From Quercus robur (lineage: Eukaryota; Streptophyta; Magnoliopsida; Fagales; Fagaceae): 64,000 nucleotides of DNA. The position numbers and the translations under genes are program-made. Location of the stretch: contig NC_065538.1 of the NCBI RefSeq assembly GCF_932294415.1, forward strand, positions 24,949,957 to 25,013,956, in the 5' to 3' direction. The notes beneath the pieces are model-generated. The model was not told the DNA's origin. It made no database searches and saw only the letters and a program-made list of their open reading frames with translations. Shown here in pieces: positions 1-10,432 of this stretch (the first letter of the stretch is position 1; each line of letters starts with the position of its first letter).

Positions 1-807
1 TCATCACTAAGAGTAACATCTATAGCTTTACCCTTTCACCTCAAGTATGTGTTCTCAATCATAATAGCAATTATATGTTCATTAGCATCAAACAATTTGA
101 CCAAAAGATTTTTCTTTTCATGTTCAAGAGTATCTATATTTTTCAATCCTAGGTCAACATTCATAGCATCTTTTGCTGCAATCTCGCATAACTTGTTGTA
201 AGCCTTTGCAAGTCAGCATTCTCAGAGAGTACCTCACAAGAAGGGTTCTCCTCAACAATTTTGATTCACTGACTACAACAGTTGTAGTAAAAGCTATGAA
301 ATTCCCTTCTTGATCACTTTCAAACTCATGACCAGATTCTTCATCATCACTAAGAGTAACAGCTATAGCTTTACCCTTTGATCTTAAGTATGTGGGACAT
401 TTAAACCTTACATGTCCATACCCTTAACAACCAAAACAATGTTGGCTTAAAGAATTGTTAGAAGATTGAACAACCTTATCTTCAGATTTTTCTGAAAAAT
501 TATTTTTAGTTTGTTCATTCTTCTTCACATTCTTAAGGTCAGCAACATTTCGATTTCTTGCCCTTCCATTATTTTTTTTCAAAAAGTTTTGAAAATGTTT
601 GGCAAGGTAAGCAATCTTTGTAGATGTGATCTCATCATCAAACACACCTTCATCAACATCATCTACAGATTTCAAGGCCATAGATTTGGACTTGTTAGTC
701 TTGGGTAGGTCAGACTCATAACATTGAAGGGATCCTACAAGTCCATCAATAGGGATAGTATCCACATCCTTGCTCTCAATTTTGGCAATGACTTTGGGAC
801 TAAAGTC
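1..807 (-). pseudogene. Copia gag, C-terminal half, of an older Sirevirus-like element
   Basis: Read on the minus strand from 807 downwards, this gives Copia gag text that shares words such as LPKTNKSKSMALKSVDDV with the gag at 18847-20552. A CCHC zinc knuckle is recognisable (CFGC...GYGH), but a TAA at 424-426 falls inside it, and further stops follow towards base 1. Bases 1-51 and 343-395 are two similar copies of one stretch (catcactaagagtaaca in both), so the remnant also carries an internal duplication. It is cut at 807 by the younger Copia element and resumes at 10433 after the AAGTC target duplication (803-807 and 10433-10437). The rest of this older element lies left of the window. 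It is non-functional. Confidence 0.8.
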
Positions 808-1905
808 TGAAAGTTCAAAAACGTGTACAAAACACCTTTGAATGTTTAGACCCCCAAAATACAACTTAACCAATTCAAGCAATATGTCAAACAACTAGTG
901 TGCGGAAACTTAACACATGCTATAATATGAAATTGGTTATAAACTATCTAAGCCATAACAAAATAAAATCCACAGCAGATAAATATAAAGGCAAAGATAG
1001 AGAGGAAGGAAGATGCAAACACAAAGACAACACGCGATGTGTTATCGAAGAGGAAACCGAAGTCCTCGGCGAAAAACCTCTCCGCCGCCCTCCAAGCGGT
1101 AATCAATCCACTAGAAAATACAGTTGGGATACAAGGACAGCAATAGACCCTCCAAGCCTAATCTACCCAGTGCACCTAAGCCCTCCAAGCTTCTTGCTCC
1201 AACGAGGTTGCGCCGAACCTTTTTCTTTTCTAGCTTCCCGGATTCCGCTACTAGACCGTAGCATCAACCAATGAAGATTGGCTCCTTCCTAACTGCTTCC
1301 CAGAAATCCAAACAACTATCTCACAGTGAAGATGATGGTGAGAACCAGGTTTGGTATAATGCCTCTCAAGGATTTGTCAATGGAGAGGAAGAGAGTTGAG
1401 GAATTTGAAGAGACTCTAAGGTAGAGATTGTGGGTGAAGCAATCTGGTTTTTCTTTAGGGTTTCTCTCTCAAAATTCTCTCTGGAAGCTCTCTTTCAATC
1501 GTGGGTAAAAGGGGTATTTATACTGGAGTGGGAGAGGAATGTGAAATGTCAGGTTTTACAAAACAGGGGTGGCTCACGGCTTGACCAAGTCGCGAGATCC
1601 AGTCGCGAGTTAACCGTATGGCCAGTTGTCTTGTTTTGTCCTGTAGTGCTCCAGCTAGCATGACTGTTCATCTTCCAGCATGCTTGGCACGTGTGCTGCT
1701 TCTGGCGGCTTGCAGCCGCAAGTTCACCCGCGAGTCCCAGCCGCGAGTCTCTGTTTTCTTGCACACTCTTGAGCAAACTTCACTCTATCTCACTCACTAC
1801 CCTTACAACAAACCCACCTAAATACAGGATTACTAAATGCTGAATTACAAGCAAATTTGGCACGGAATAAAGCCAATTAGATGGTTGAATAAATTCAACC
1901 TTACA
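808..1905 (-). repeat. 3' LTR of the young Copia element
   Basis: It starts TGAAAGTTC and ends CTTACA on the plus strand, 1098 bp, and pairs with the LTR at 9322-10432. It contains CG-rich palindromic words (GTCGCGAG, CCGCGAGT) around 1574-1745 and a TATA box (TATAAATA, minus strand) at 1515-1522. It lacks one of the two tcacggcttgacc copies present in the other LTR. ORFs on either strand inside it are not credible genes. Confidence 0.95.
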
Positions 1906-1917
1906 ATCTCCCCCTTT
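1906..1917 (-). other. Polypurine tract priming plus-strand DNA synthesis
   Basis: On the minus strand it reads AAAGGGGGAGAT and ends exactly at the 3' LTR boundary, which is where a Copia PPT belongs. Confidence 0.9.
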
Positions 1918-2658
1918 GGCTATTCCGTGACAAAACCCTAAAACAGACTCTAGACTTAACATGTGAGTTGGGAACAGTTGAACAAAACTCACTCACACCT
2001 AACTCTAGAAGCTGTGAAGCACTTGAATCATATGAACATAATACTCCTGAAACACAACAATACACCATGATCATTGTAAGCAGAAAATTATAAATGCATA
2101 TGAAACAGGCAATATGTGATCAAGCAAAGATGGAGTTAATAAACAAACCATGGCTTGATCAACCAAGCGAACACCACAAGGTAGTGATCACAGTGCTCAT
2201 TCACACTTGGAATGAACACAAGGACATACAAGTTAACAAGCACAAGGCAAGACACTTGTATGCTCAATACTCAACCAATGCATAGCACACAAGGCATATG
2301 CATCTAGGAACAATCCTACAAGGGCACAAGAGTGACAGTACATAAACCAAAATGCAGAACATTTAGATTAAAGTACTGATTTCAACATAGCATAAAGGCT
2401 GCACTAAGCAAGGTACATACCATAAAGCCTACAAACTATGCATAAAACAATAACCCTAAAAGCTTACAAAAGCACATGGGTACAAACCAAAAACATCCTA
2501 AATAACAGTTTACAAAACACAATATATCAACTTAAAGAAAAAAATTGAAACTGAAAAAGAATGTAAAGACACTCCCCCTTAAGTAATATTCTCCCCCTTT
2601 GATATATTCTCCCCCTTTGATCATGCCCATCACTCCCCCTTTTTGTCATGGAATAGGC
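1918..2658 (-). other. Array of polypurine tracts bracketed by an inverted repeat
   Basis: Between the third ORF and the terminal PPT there are four more copies of the pyrimidine word CTCCCCCT on the plus strand (purine on the element strand), starting at 2572, 2591, 2609 and 2633. The block is bounded by 1918-1935 and 2641-2658, which are inverted complements of each other at 16 of 18 positions. The rest (about 1940-2560) is A/C-rich and shows no gene. A similar arrangement follows the third ORF in the elements at 22540-24152 and 12490-14037. Confidence 0.7.
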
Positions 2659-2702
2659 TAGTCATCCTCTTCCAGCTTTCTCTGAATTTGATCCAATTGA
2701 GT

Positions 2703-3752
2703 TTAAAGAGAAGTAAGCTTCATATCCCATCGAGTGTTGTGATGGTGTAGAGAAGTTGTGAGTCCAGACATCTTTGTGTTCAACTCGTGGACAGAGGATA
2801 CAATGCGACCAAGTTTCTCATCTAGGGAGAGAGTGCTAAACTGAGAGTCACTGTGAGATGCAGAAGATTCTGGTTTGGCTCTCTTCCGACTATGTCCAAC
2901 GCTTGCATTGAACGTACGCATGTTGATTGGACTTGGTTTGGAGAGAGGAGTTTCATCAGCCGTTGGATAAATTCCCTTGAGCTTCAAGATCCATGAAATG
3001 AGACTGCAGAAAGGAACACATATCCGAGACTCATTTCGAAGAACCGTTTTGCGCAAAACATGAAAGATATGAGCACAGATGTCTATTTCCACATCAGAGA
3101 TTAGATCATGAAGAAACAAAGCACGTCTGAGGTTCATATACCCAGTGCTTGATAAAGGGTACAGATTGTGAAACATCACAATTGTAAGCACTCTCAGCTT
3201 TGGAGAAAGGGAGGAAACACTGATGGATTTGCCATTGGGTGAGAACTCCAAGTCTTGACCAAGACTTTCTTTGAGAAGCTCCTCATCAGGACAGAGATCA
3301 TCATAGACCGGTGAATGTCGGAAAATGGGTCTGTTGATATGAAGAATTTCTGCCAGATATGTAGGAGAGACAGAAAAGCTCTTGTTCCGAACCCAGCACT
3401 TAAGTTCATCTCCTTCCACAATTGCGTTAGCATAAAATTCTTTTACTAACTCTTCATACACGTCATCCGGATCAGATAGAAGGTAATTCCAATCCTTGTG
3501 AGCAAACCATTTCGGAATGTCAGTGTCATGAAGTGAGGACTGATCCAAAGCTCTTTCTAGTAATGGTGTGGCATGTAGAAAGAAATTCTCATAAGACTGA
3601 TAGGCTGCATAAGATCTGAACTTGTTGGGATCGAATCTCCTTGATGAAGAGCGAGTCCTTTTTGGCTGAGGTGGATAATCATCAACATCAATTACTGGTT
3701 CATTCCCTTTGGAACTACCTCCTTTCACAGCAGCTTTCTTGAAAGGCGACAT
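2703..3752 (-). CDS. Third ORF of the Copia element (putative plant transposon protein family)
   Basis: An intact 349-residue ORF in the position between pol and the 3' LTR. Residues 1-45 are basic and low in complexity, with NLS-like PKRTRSSSRR at about 29-38. A helical core of about 220 residues follows and includes ELVKEFYANAIVEG, which aligns with LIREFYSNLS in the two related ORFs in this window. A second basic cluster (HSRKRAKP) lies near residue 285, then a Ser-rich stretch and a C-terminal heptad-like tail (LDEKLGRIVSSVHEL). No signal peptide or membrane helix is seen, so it is not env-like. From memory it resembles the plant family annotated as putative plant transposon protein, whose function is unknown. 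The start is the first ATG after a plausible splice acceptor. It is open while pol has two stops. Confidence 0.75.
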   Translation of the reverse strand: MSPFKKAAVKGGSSKGNEPVIDVDDYPPQPKRTRSSSRRFDPNKFRSYAAYQSYENFFLHATPLLERALDQSSLHDTDIPKWFAHKDWNYLLSDPDDVYEELVKEFYANAIVEGDELKCWVRNKSFSVSPTYLAEILHINRPIFRHSPVYDDLCPDEELLKESLGQDLEFSPNGKSISVSSLSPKLRVLTIVMFHNLYPLSSTGYMNLRRALFLHDLISDVEIDICAHIFHVLRKTVLRNESRICVPFCSLISWILKLKGIYPTADETPLSKPSPINMRTFNASVGHSRKRAKPESSASHSDSQFSTLSLDEKLGRIVSSVHELNTKMSGLTTSLHHHNTRWDMKLTSL

Positions 3753-3759
3753 GACTAGT

Positions 3760-4248
3760 CTGCATTATGAACAAAGGAAATGACAGAACACAATCCAACA
3801 GACTAAATTAGCAGTGGGTTAGTGGAATTTTAGGGACAATGAAGAAACCCTAATAGCTGGATGAGAATGGTCAGAAAATAGCAATGAGGGACACCAATGG
3901 CCCAAATTTAAACTACACAGTATAGGGAGACCAAATAGAACCACATAATCAGCTGAAAAAGGACCAAATTCAACAACACATCAACATGATACCACACAGG
4001 ATCAAAGTGAAACACGATATCAACAGCAGATCAGACAAAAATAGCTAACCCTAGCTAAGCACATGATGAAGAACACAACCACCAACATAAACTAGCTCAA
4101 AAAATAGAAACACAAGCATCCAAGCGAAGCATGGACAAAGAATAATATTTGAGCTAAAAACCCATCACAAAATCACAATCAAATGTGAATAAACCAGAGG
4201 GAAAAACATAACAACAAGTAAAATAGAGTGCAGGACAGAAAACCATAC
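3760..4248 (-). other. Predicted 5'-leader intron in front of the third ORF
   Basis: On the minus strand there is a good donor (CAG|GTATGG at 4249/4248) and a good acceptor (CATAATGCAG|ACTAG ending at 3760), 7 nt upstream of the ORF ATG. An acceptor of the same form (TAATGCAG) occurs at 12435 in a related copy, and a donor/acceptor pair brackets 21927-22472 in another. The intron is predicted, not demonstrated. Confidence 0.5.
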
Positions 4249-4395
4249 CTGTTAGTCGACGATTTTGAGCTGAAAAGAGACAAGTATTGGAGATCAAAAA
4301 TGGAGGCACGGTGACAATGTGTAAGAGCAGATGAGAAAGACAATGAACAGTCACAAAAAGATCGAGGGAAACATAAAAAGTTTAAAAACTGCCCC

Positions 4396-4402
4396 TATAT
4401 AA
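4396..4402 (-). promoter_or_regulatory. TATA-like box upstream of the third-ORF leader
   Basis: TTATATA on the minus strand, followed by GGGGC. It lies about 150 bp upstream of the predicted splice donor and immediately downstream of the CG-palindrome cluster at 4411-4680. That order matches the element's own LTR promoter (palindromes, then TATAAATA). Confidence 0.45.
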
Positions 4403-4410
4403 CCAAAACA

Positions 4411-4680
4411 CGCGATTTTCGCGACTGAACCGAGTCGCCAAAAAGTCGCCAGATCAAGCCGCCAAAACACTCAAGGACAAAAAGTTGAAAAATTTTTCTA
4501 AGTGTTTTTCGCAACTGGAAGGTATACTCGCGAGTGAGTCGCGAGCTGAGCCGCGAAAATCTCTGAGTGAACCTCGCGACTGGACCTTCCACTCGTGAAC
4601 AAGTCGCCAAAAATGACCAGCGAAGATGCGACTGAGTCTCGCGACTTGATATACCCGCGACTGAGCCGCCAAAACAGGGC
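4411..4680. repeat. Cluster of CG-rich palindromic words (TCGCGA type)
   Basis: In an otherwise AT-rich region, the words CGCGA, GTCGCGAG, CTCGCGAC and GTCGCC recur at least a dozen times in 270 bp, in both orientations. The same words occur in this element's LTR, upstream of its TATA box. Maize Sireviruses are known to carry CG-rich palindromes in regulatory regions; equivalence here is inferred. Confidence 0.7.
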
Positions 4681-4689
4681 AAAACTGGA

Positions 4690-5732
4690 TTTTTGAAATT
4701 TTCAGATTTTTTAACAAAATACTTTCCAAAAACACCTAAAACACTCAAAAATCTTTTTGTACTTGAATTAACAAAGATTGAGCATGTGAAAACATATTTC
4801 ATCAAGTACAATCACACAAATGAATATGGCATTTATTGAACATAAACTTGTGTGTTGTGTGTGGATATCAACAATGAGATAGTCTTTCATCTAATGTGAA
4901 GTTTCAATGATCAATTCAACCAAGGCATACACAATTAGCACTAGATCATGTGACCCATCTCAATTATAGAAATATGTATATATGACTTCCCACACGACTT
5001 GATAACATAACTTGGAGCTTATCATTTGACTCCACTTTCAATCATAACATTTGATCTTTTTGATCTTTTGAGGCAATCATCTCTCATTGTGAGAGTGATA
5101 TATAACATTTCTCTTTGAAGAACAGGCCTTTGGCCTTTTTGAATGAACATTCACTTTAATATAAGGTCGCTTACCCTTTTTCCTAGTCAAATACTAGAAT
5201 GTGCGACAGACTTTTGCAGCTCAATATCTCTTTTCATTTGGAGATTTACATTTGGTCAGCTCTTTTTAGCAAAACAAAAATAAAAAGCGGGAAGATATAT
5301 AGACACAAGTCTATGCATGTCTCAAGATCAACATAACCATTCACTAATCATTCATGACAAGTTTGAAGATCTATTTACAACAATCACATAGATTTCAAGA
5401 TTTTTCCCACAGTGATATAAGTGCATGAAAACAAGCAATGCTCGAAAATGCACAAAGCCATTAGCACAAAGGTACAAGGCAAAACAAGTTTTGAGACAAT
5501 ACTCAACAAAGTCAATCAAGCTTTTTGATTTTCTAATTTTTATGTGATTTTTGGATTTTTTGACACAAGAAACAAAAATGATTGAACAAACATAAAAAGA
5601 AGCAACAGTATACACAAATGGACAAACAAACAAGAAACATGTTGCACAAAAAGCTAATCAAAGAGGTGTGTGCCCCAACACAGACAGACTTATCATATTA
5701 TAAATATGTGAAGCACACAACACACAAGAGAG
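4690..5732. other. Noncoding spacer between pol and the third-ORF promoter module
   Basis: AT-rich, with stops in all frames. No domain, tRNA or further repeat was recognised. It is part of the young Copia element. Confidence 0.6.
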
Positions 5733-8700
5733 TCAAGGAATTGTACCAACACCAATGGTCTTACGGAGTGATTCAAACCGTGGACCATCGAAAGGCTTGG
5801 TGAAGATATCCGCCTTTTGATTGTCGGTGTGTATGAACTCAAGACACACAACTCTTTCCTCTACCAAATCCCGAATGAAATGGTAACGTATCTCTATGTG
5901 TTTGGATTTTGAATGCTGGACAGGATTCTTGGAAAGATTGATGGCACTGGTGTTGTCACAGAAGACACACATCGTTTCTTGAGGAATTCCATAGTCATGA
6001 AGTAATTTCTTCATCCAAAGAAGCTGAGTGCAGCAACTTCCAGCAGCGATATATTCTGCTTCTGCAGTAGATAGAGACACTGAATTCTGCTTCTTGCTCA
6101 TCCACGAGACAAGATTGTTATCAAGATAAAAACAGCCGCCTGAAGTGCTTTTCCGATCGTCGACACTGCCAGCCCAGTTAGCATCTAAATACCCAGCAAG
6201 ACAAGCATTTGAGTCTTTTGAATACCACAAACCATAGTTTGCAGTACCATTCACATATCGAATGATTCGCTTAGCAGCAGTCAGATGAGATTCCTTCGGA
6301 TTAGCTTGATACCTGGCACAAATGCCTACACTGAAAGCAATGTCCGGTCTACTGGCTGTAAGGTAGAGCAAACTCCCTATGATGCTCCTATACAGTGTAG
6401 GACTTACTTCAACTCCCGACGAATCCACATTCAGTTTAGCGGAAGAGCTCATGGGAGTGGAGGCATGTTTTTTTGAGTCTAGTCCAAACTTCTTGACAAT
6501 GTTTCTGGCATACTTCTCTTGAGATACAAATATACCCTCCTTCTGTTGTTTGACTTGAAGACCCAAGAAGAATGTGAGCTCCCCCACCATACTCATCTCA
6601 AACTCCTTCTTCATCTCCTCAGAAAATTCAGTAGCACGATCTTCGATAGTTGCCCCAAACACTATGTCATCAACATAGACTTGTGCCATAAGGAGATAAT
6701 CTTCATCATTTTTGACAAACAGAGTTCGATCGGCGTACCCTCTCTTGAAACCTCTATCTAGAAGATAATGTGTAAGACGATCGTACCAGGCTCTAGGCGC
6801 TTATTTTAAGCCATAAAGGGCTTTCTTCAATCTTAATACATGATCTGGAAAATGAGGATCCTCAAATCCTTTTGGTTGCTCAACAAAAACTTCTTCATTT
6901 AGATATCCATTCAGAAATGTGCACTTAACATCCATTTGATAAAGTTTGAAATTCAAAGTGCACGCAATGGACATGAGGATTCGAATGGATTCGAGTCTTG
7001 CCACCGGAGCGAATGATTCATCAAAATCCACTCCTTCTACTTGAGTGTATCCTTGAGCTACTAACCGAGACTTGTTTCGAATTATCTCTCCATCTTCATC
7101 AGTTTTGTTTTTAAAAATCCACTTTGTGCCTATAACATGAACGTTCTCAGGCCGTGGAGCAAGTTCCCACACATCATTCCTCACAAACTGATTCAGCTCT
7201 TCATGCATTGACTCAACCCAATTCTCATCTTGAAGAGCCTCTTCAACCCTTTTTGGTTCAAACTGTGCAAGATAACAGTGATATGTTACATGATTGGCTA
7301 GCAGAATATTTCCTTTCATGAGGCGAAGACCGTCATCAAGTGATCCTATGATATTACTTTCCGGATGATTCTTGATAACTCTTGAAGATGGCCTTTTTGA
7401 AGTGGAAACTTCATCACTACGAGAGATAGGAGGATGAACTTCTGGAGGAGTAAGAGGACTTAAAGTTCTAGACATCGATCTCGTTTCCATTCTTGGGTTG
7501 ATGGGAGTCGATTCTACTTCTGGTATAGGTTCTTCACCTTCTATATCCAAAGCTTCTACCTCAACATTAGGCTCTTCGGTGCTCGACCCTTCTACATCAT
7601 CAATCATTTCCACCTTAGGTAAGGCATCATCAATCTTGACATTTATGGATTCCATCACAGCCTTTGTTCTCTTGTTAAACACTCTATACGCTCGACTTGT
7701 AGTAGAGTAGCCAAGAAAAATACCCTCATCACTTCTTGCATCAAACTTCCCAAGATTCTCTCGATCATTTAAGATATAGCATTTACTTCCAAATACCCGG
7801 AAATACTTCACTTTAGGCTTCTTCCCATTCCATATCTCATATGCAGTCTTCTTTGTACCAACTCGAAAGAAAATCCTATTGCCAATGTGACACGAGGTGT
7901 TGATAGCTTCTCCCCAAAATTTTTGAGGTATTTGCTTGTTAAGCAACATAACTCTTGCCATCTCCTGAATCACACGATTTTTTCTCTCTACCACTCCATT
8001 TTGTTGTGGAGTTTTGGGAGCTGAAAACTCTCTTTTAATTCCATTCTTCTCACAGAAGGACTAGAATCTTGCATTCTCAAATTCCCTCCCATGATCACTT
8101 CTAACTTTGGCTATCGGAATCCCCTTTTCATTTTGAAGTTTCTTGCACAGAATCTCCAACCTCTCACAAGCTTCTGATTTTTCTTTAAGGAATTCAACCC
8201 AAGTGTATCTTGAGTAGTCGTCCACAATGACCATAATGTATCTCTTCCCCCCTAGGCTTTCAGTTCTGGTGGGCCCCATTAGATCAACATGAAGTAACTC
8301 CAAGCACCGAGAGGTGGCTATCACATTTACCTTGTGATGACTTGCCTTAGTTTGCTTCCCCATTTGACATGCACCACAAACGGTCTTCTTCACTTTTCCA
8401 AACTTAGGAAGTCCCTCGACTGCTTCAAGTTTGGAGACTTTTGCTACTTGTTTGAAGTTGGCATGCCCAAATCTGTGATGCCACAGCTCCAACATATCCA
8501 CCCGAGCACTTCTACACGATATTGGTGCCGTGGGAACTATTCCATAACAGTTATCTGTAGTCCGATTTCCTTCCAAAACCTGAATCCCCTCTTCATTGAT
8601 GATCAAACATCCTTTCTTAGAGAATTGTACCAGGAAATCATCATCACAAATTTGAGTGATGCTCAGCAAATTCGCCTTCAGCCCTTTTATGAACAGCACA

Positions 8701-9230
8701 TCTTTCAACAGAGGCAAACCAGGTATCTCAATGGTTCCTTTGCCTAGGACTTGAGCATGACTTCCATCACCAAAGGTCACATAGTCACCAACCTTTTCTT
8801 TGAGTGTCTTAAACAGTGACTTATCCCCTGTCATATGGCGAGAACACCCACTGTCAAGATACCACAAACACGCATTAAACACCTTCAATGAGGTATGCAC
8901 AAATAGGTTCACATGTGACAGACATTCTTGACCTTCAAACACAAACTCATCATCAGTTTTCATGCTTCTTTCAGATTGATTTTTCATTTTCAGATTCTCA
9001 ATCATCTCACACAACATTCTATTCTTTCTTTTATATTTCTTAATCAATGATTTAGATTCAGATATGCTACTGTGTAAGACAAGATTCTGATTTTCAAGAT
9101 ATTCCAGCATGTGAGCAATAACTCTAGCATGTTTCTTAGTTTTTAACAACTCTACAAGATCATCAGTAAGACACCTTTCAGACATATGCATAGAGTCATT
9201 TTCACAAACACTTAAGCTACAATTCAGCAT
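5733..9230 (-). pseudogene. Copia pol (protease, integrase, RT, RNase H) with two in-frame stops
   Basis: One continuous reading frame of 1166 codons, broken only by TAG at 8061-8063 (codon 390) and TAA at 6801-6803 (codon 810). There are no frameshifts. Residues 1-120 resemble the coiled-coil end of a Sirevirus gag. The protease motif is WYLDSGCSRH (D126-S-G). The GAG-pre-integrase finger is H251/H256...C285-x2-C288. Integrase acidic residues are D316, D379 and E415, the last after the first stop. RT has [10 protein letters not shown] and YVDD at 852-855. RNase H has STAEAEY near the end. The order PR-INT-RT-RH defines Copia. The second stop falls inside the ALYGLK-APRAW motif, where the family has glutamine; C-to-T change would explain both stops. 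The ATG at 9230 is the first plausible start; the frame stays open into the LTR. The N-terminal UBN2 gag is absent. Confidence 0.93.
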
Positions 9231-9307
9231 GGTATAATCCAAAACAACAACCACAACACAGGGGTCTGGGATCACACTTAGGTAATAAAACCACAACAAG
9301 TGTACCC

Positions 9308-9319
9308 GCTCTGATACCA
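9308..9319 (-). other. Primer binding site for initiator-Met tRNA
   Basis: On the minus strand it is TGGTATCAGAGC, complementary to the 3' end of plant initiator-Met tRNA. It lies two bases inside the 5' LTR. Confidence 0.95.
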
Positions 9320-9321
9320 AT

Positions 9322-10432
9322 TGAAAGTTCAAAAACGTGTACAAAACACCTTTGAATGTTTAGACCCCCAAAATACAACTTAACCAATTCAAGCAATATG
9401 TCAAACAACTAGTGTGCGGAAACTTAACACATGCTATAATATGAAATTGGTTATAAACTATCTAAGCCATAACAAAATAAAATCCACAGCAGATAAATAT
9501 AAAGGCAAAGATAGAGAGGAAGGAAGATGCAAACACAAAGACAACACGCGATGTGTTATCGAAGAGGAAACCGAAGTCCTCGGCGAAAAACCTCTCCGCC
9601 GCCCTCCAAACGGTAATCAATCCACTAGAAAATACAGTTGGGATACAAGGACAGCAATAGACCCTCCAAGCCTAACCTACCCAGTGCACCTAAGCCCTCC
9701 AAGCTTCTTGCTCCAACGAGGTTGCGCCGAACCTTTTTCTTTTCTAGCTTCTCGGATTCCGCTACTAGACCGTAGCATCAACCAATGAAGATTGGCTCCT
9801 TCCTAACTGCTTCCCAGAAATCCAAACAACTGTCTCACAGTGAAGATGATGGTGAGAACCAGGTTTGGTATAATGCCTCTCAAGGATTTGTCAATGGAGA
9901 GGAAGAGAGTTGAGGAATTTGAAGAGACTCTAAGGTAGAGATTGTGGGTGAAGCAATCTGGTTTTTCTTTAGGGTTTCTCTCTCAAAATTCTCTCTGGAA
10001 GCTCTCTTTCAATCGTGGGTAAAAGGGGTATTTATACTGGAGTGGGAGAGGAATGTGAAACGTCAGGTTTTACAAAACAGGGGTGGCTCGCGGCTTGACC
10101 TCACGGCTTGACCAAGTCGCGAGATCCAGTCGCGAGTTAACCGTATGGCCAGTTGTCCTATTTTGTCCTGTAGTGCTCCAGCTAGCATGACTGTTCATCT
10201 TCCAGCATGCTTGGCACGTGTGCTGCTTCTGGCGGCTTGCAGCCGCGAGTCCACCCGCGAGTCCCAGCCGCGAGTCTCTGTTTTCTTGCACACTCTTGAG
10301 CAAACTTCACTCTATCTCACTCACTACCCTTACAACAAACCCACCTAAATACAGGGTTACTAAATGTTGAATTACAAGCAAATTTGGCACGGAATAAAGC
10401 CAATTAGATGGTTGAATAAATTCAACCTTACA
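9322..10432 (-). repeat. 5' LTR of the young Copia element
   Basis: 1111 bp, TGAAAGTTC...CTTACA on the plus strand. It carries a 13-bp tandem duplication (tcacggcttgacc) missing from its partner at 808-1905. CG palindromes (GTCGCGAG, CCGCGAG) span about 10085-10275, upstream of the TATA box in element orientation. Confidence 0.95.
10029..10036 (-). promoter_or_regulatory. TATA box of the Copia 5' LTR promoter
   Basis: TATAAATA on the minus strand, 50 bp or more downstream of the CG-palindrome cluster. The genomic RNA would start a little to the left. Position is inferred from the motif. Confidence 0.5.

Larger units (their letters stand above)
808..10432 (-). mobile_element. Copia LTR retrotransposon (Sirevirus-like), youngest insertion, minus strand
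   Basis: This is a complete LTR-to-LTR element. It has TG...CA LTRs at 808-1905 and 9322-10432, a 5-bp target duplication AAGTC (803-807, 10433-10437), a primer site complementary to initiator-Met tRNA at 9308-9319 and a polypurine tract at 1906-1917. In element order the internal region holds a gag coiled-coil tail plus protease-integrase-RT-RNase H, a noncoding leader and a third ORF. The UBN2/zinc-knuckle part of gag is missing, so the element could not move without gag from elsewhere. By eye the two LTRs differ by about 11 substitutions, all transitions, plus one 13-bp tandem duplication (roughly 1%), so the insertion is recent. Sirevirus assignment is inferred from size, the long 3' region and the extra ORF. 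Confidence 0.95.

Noticed and set aside
900..1274. 124-codon plus-strand ORF, repeated at 9414-9788
   Set aside because: It lies antisense in both LTRs. Its conservation is explained by LTR identity and no domain is visible.
2703..3752. Third ORF as a retroviral env-like gene
   Set aside because: No signal peptide, membrane helix or glycoprotein features; basic and coiled-coil instead.
9308..9319. tRNA-like words next to LTRs (also 18776, 10977, 44863)
   Set aside because: These are primer-binding sites complementary to a tRNA end, not tRNA genes; no cloverleaf.
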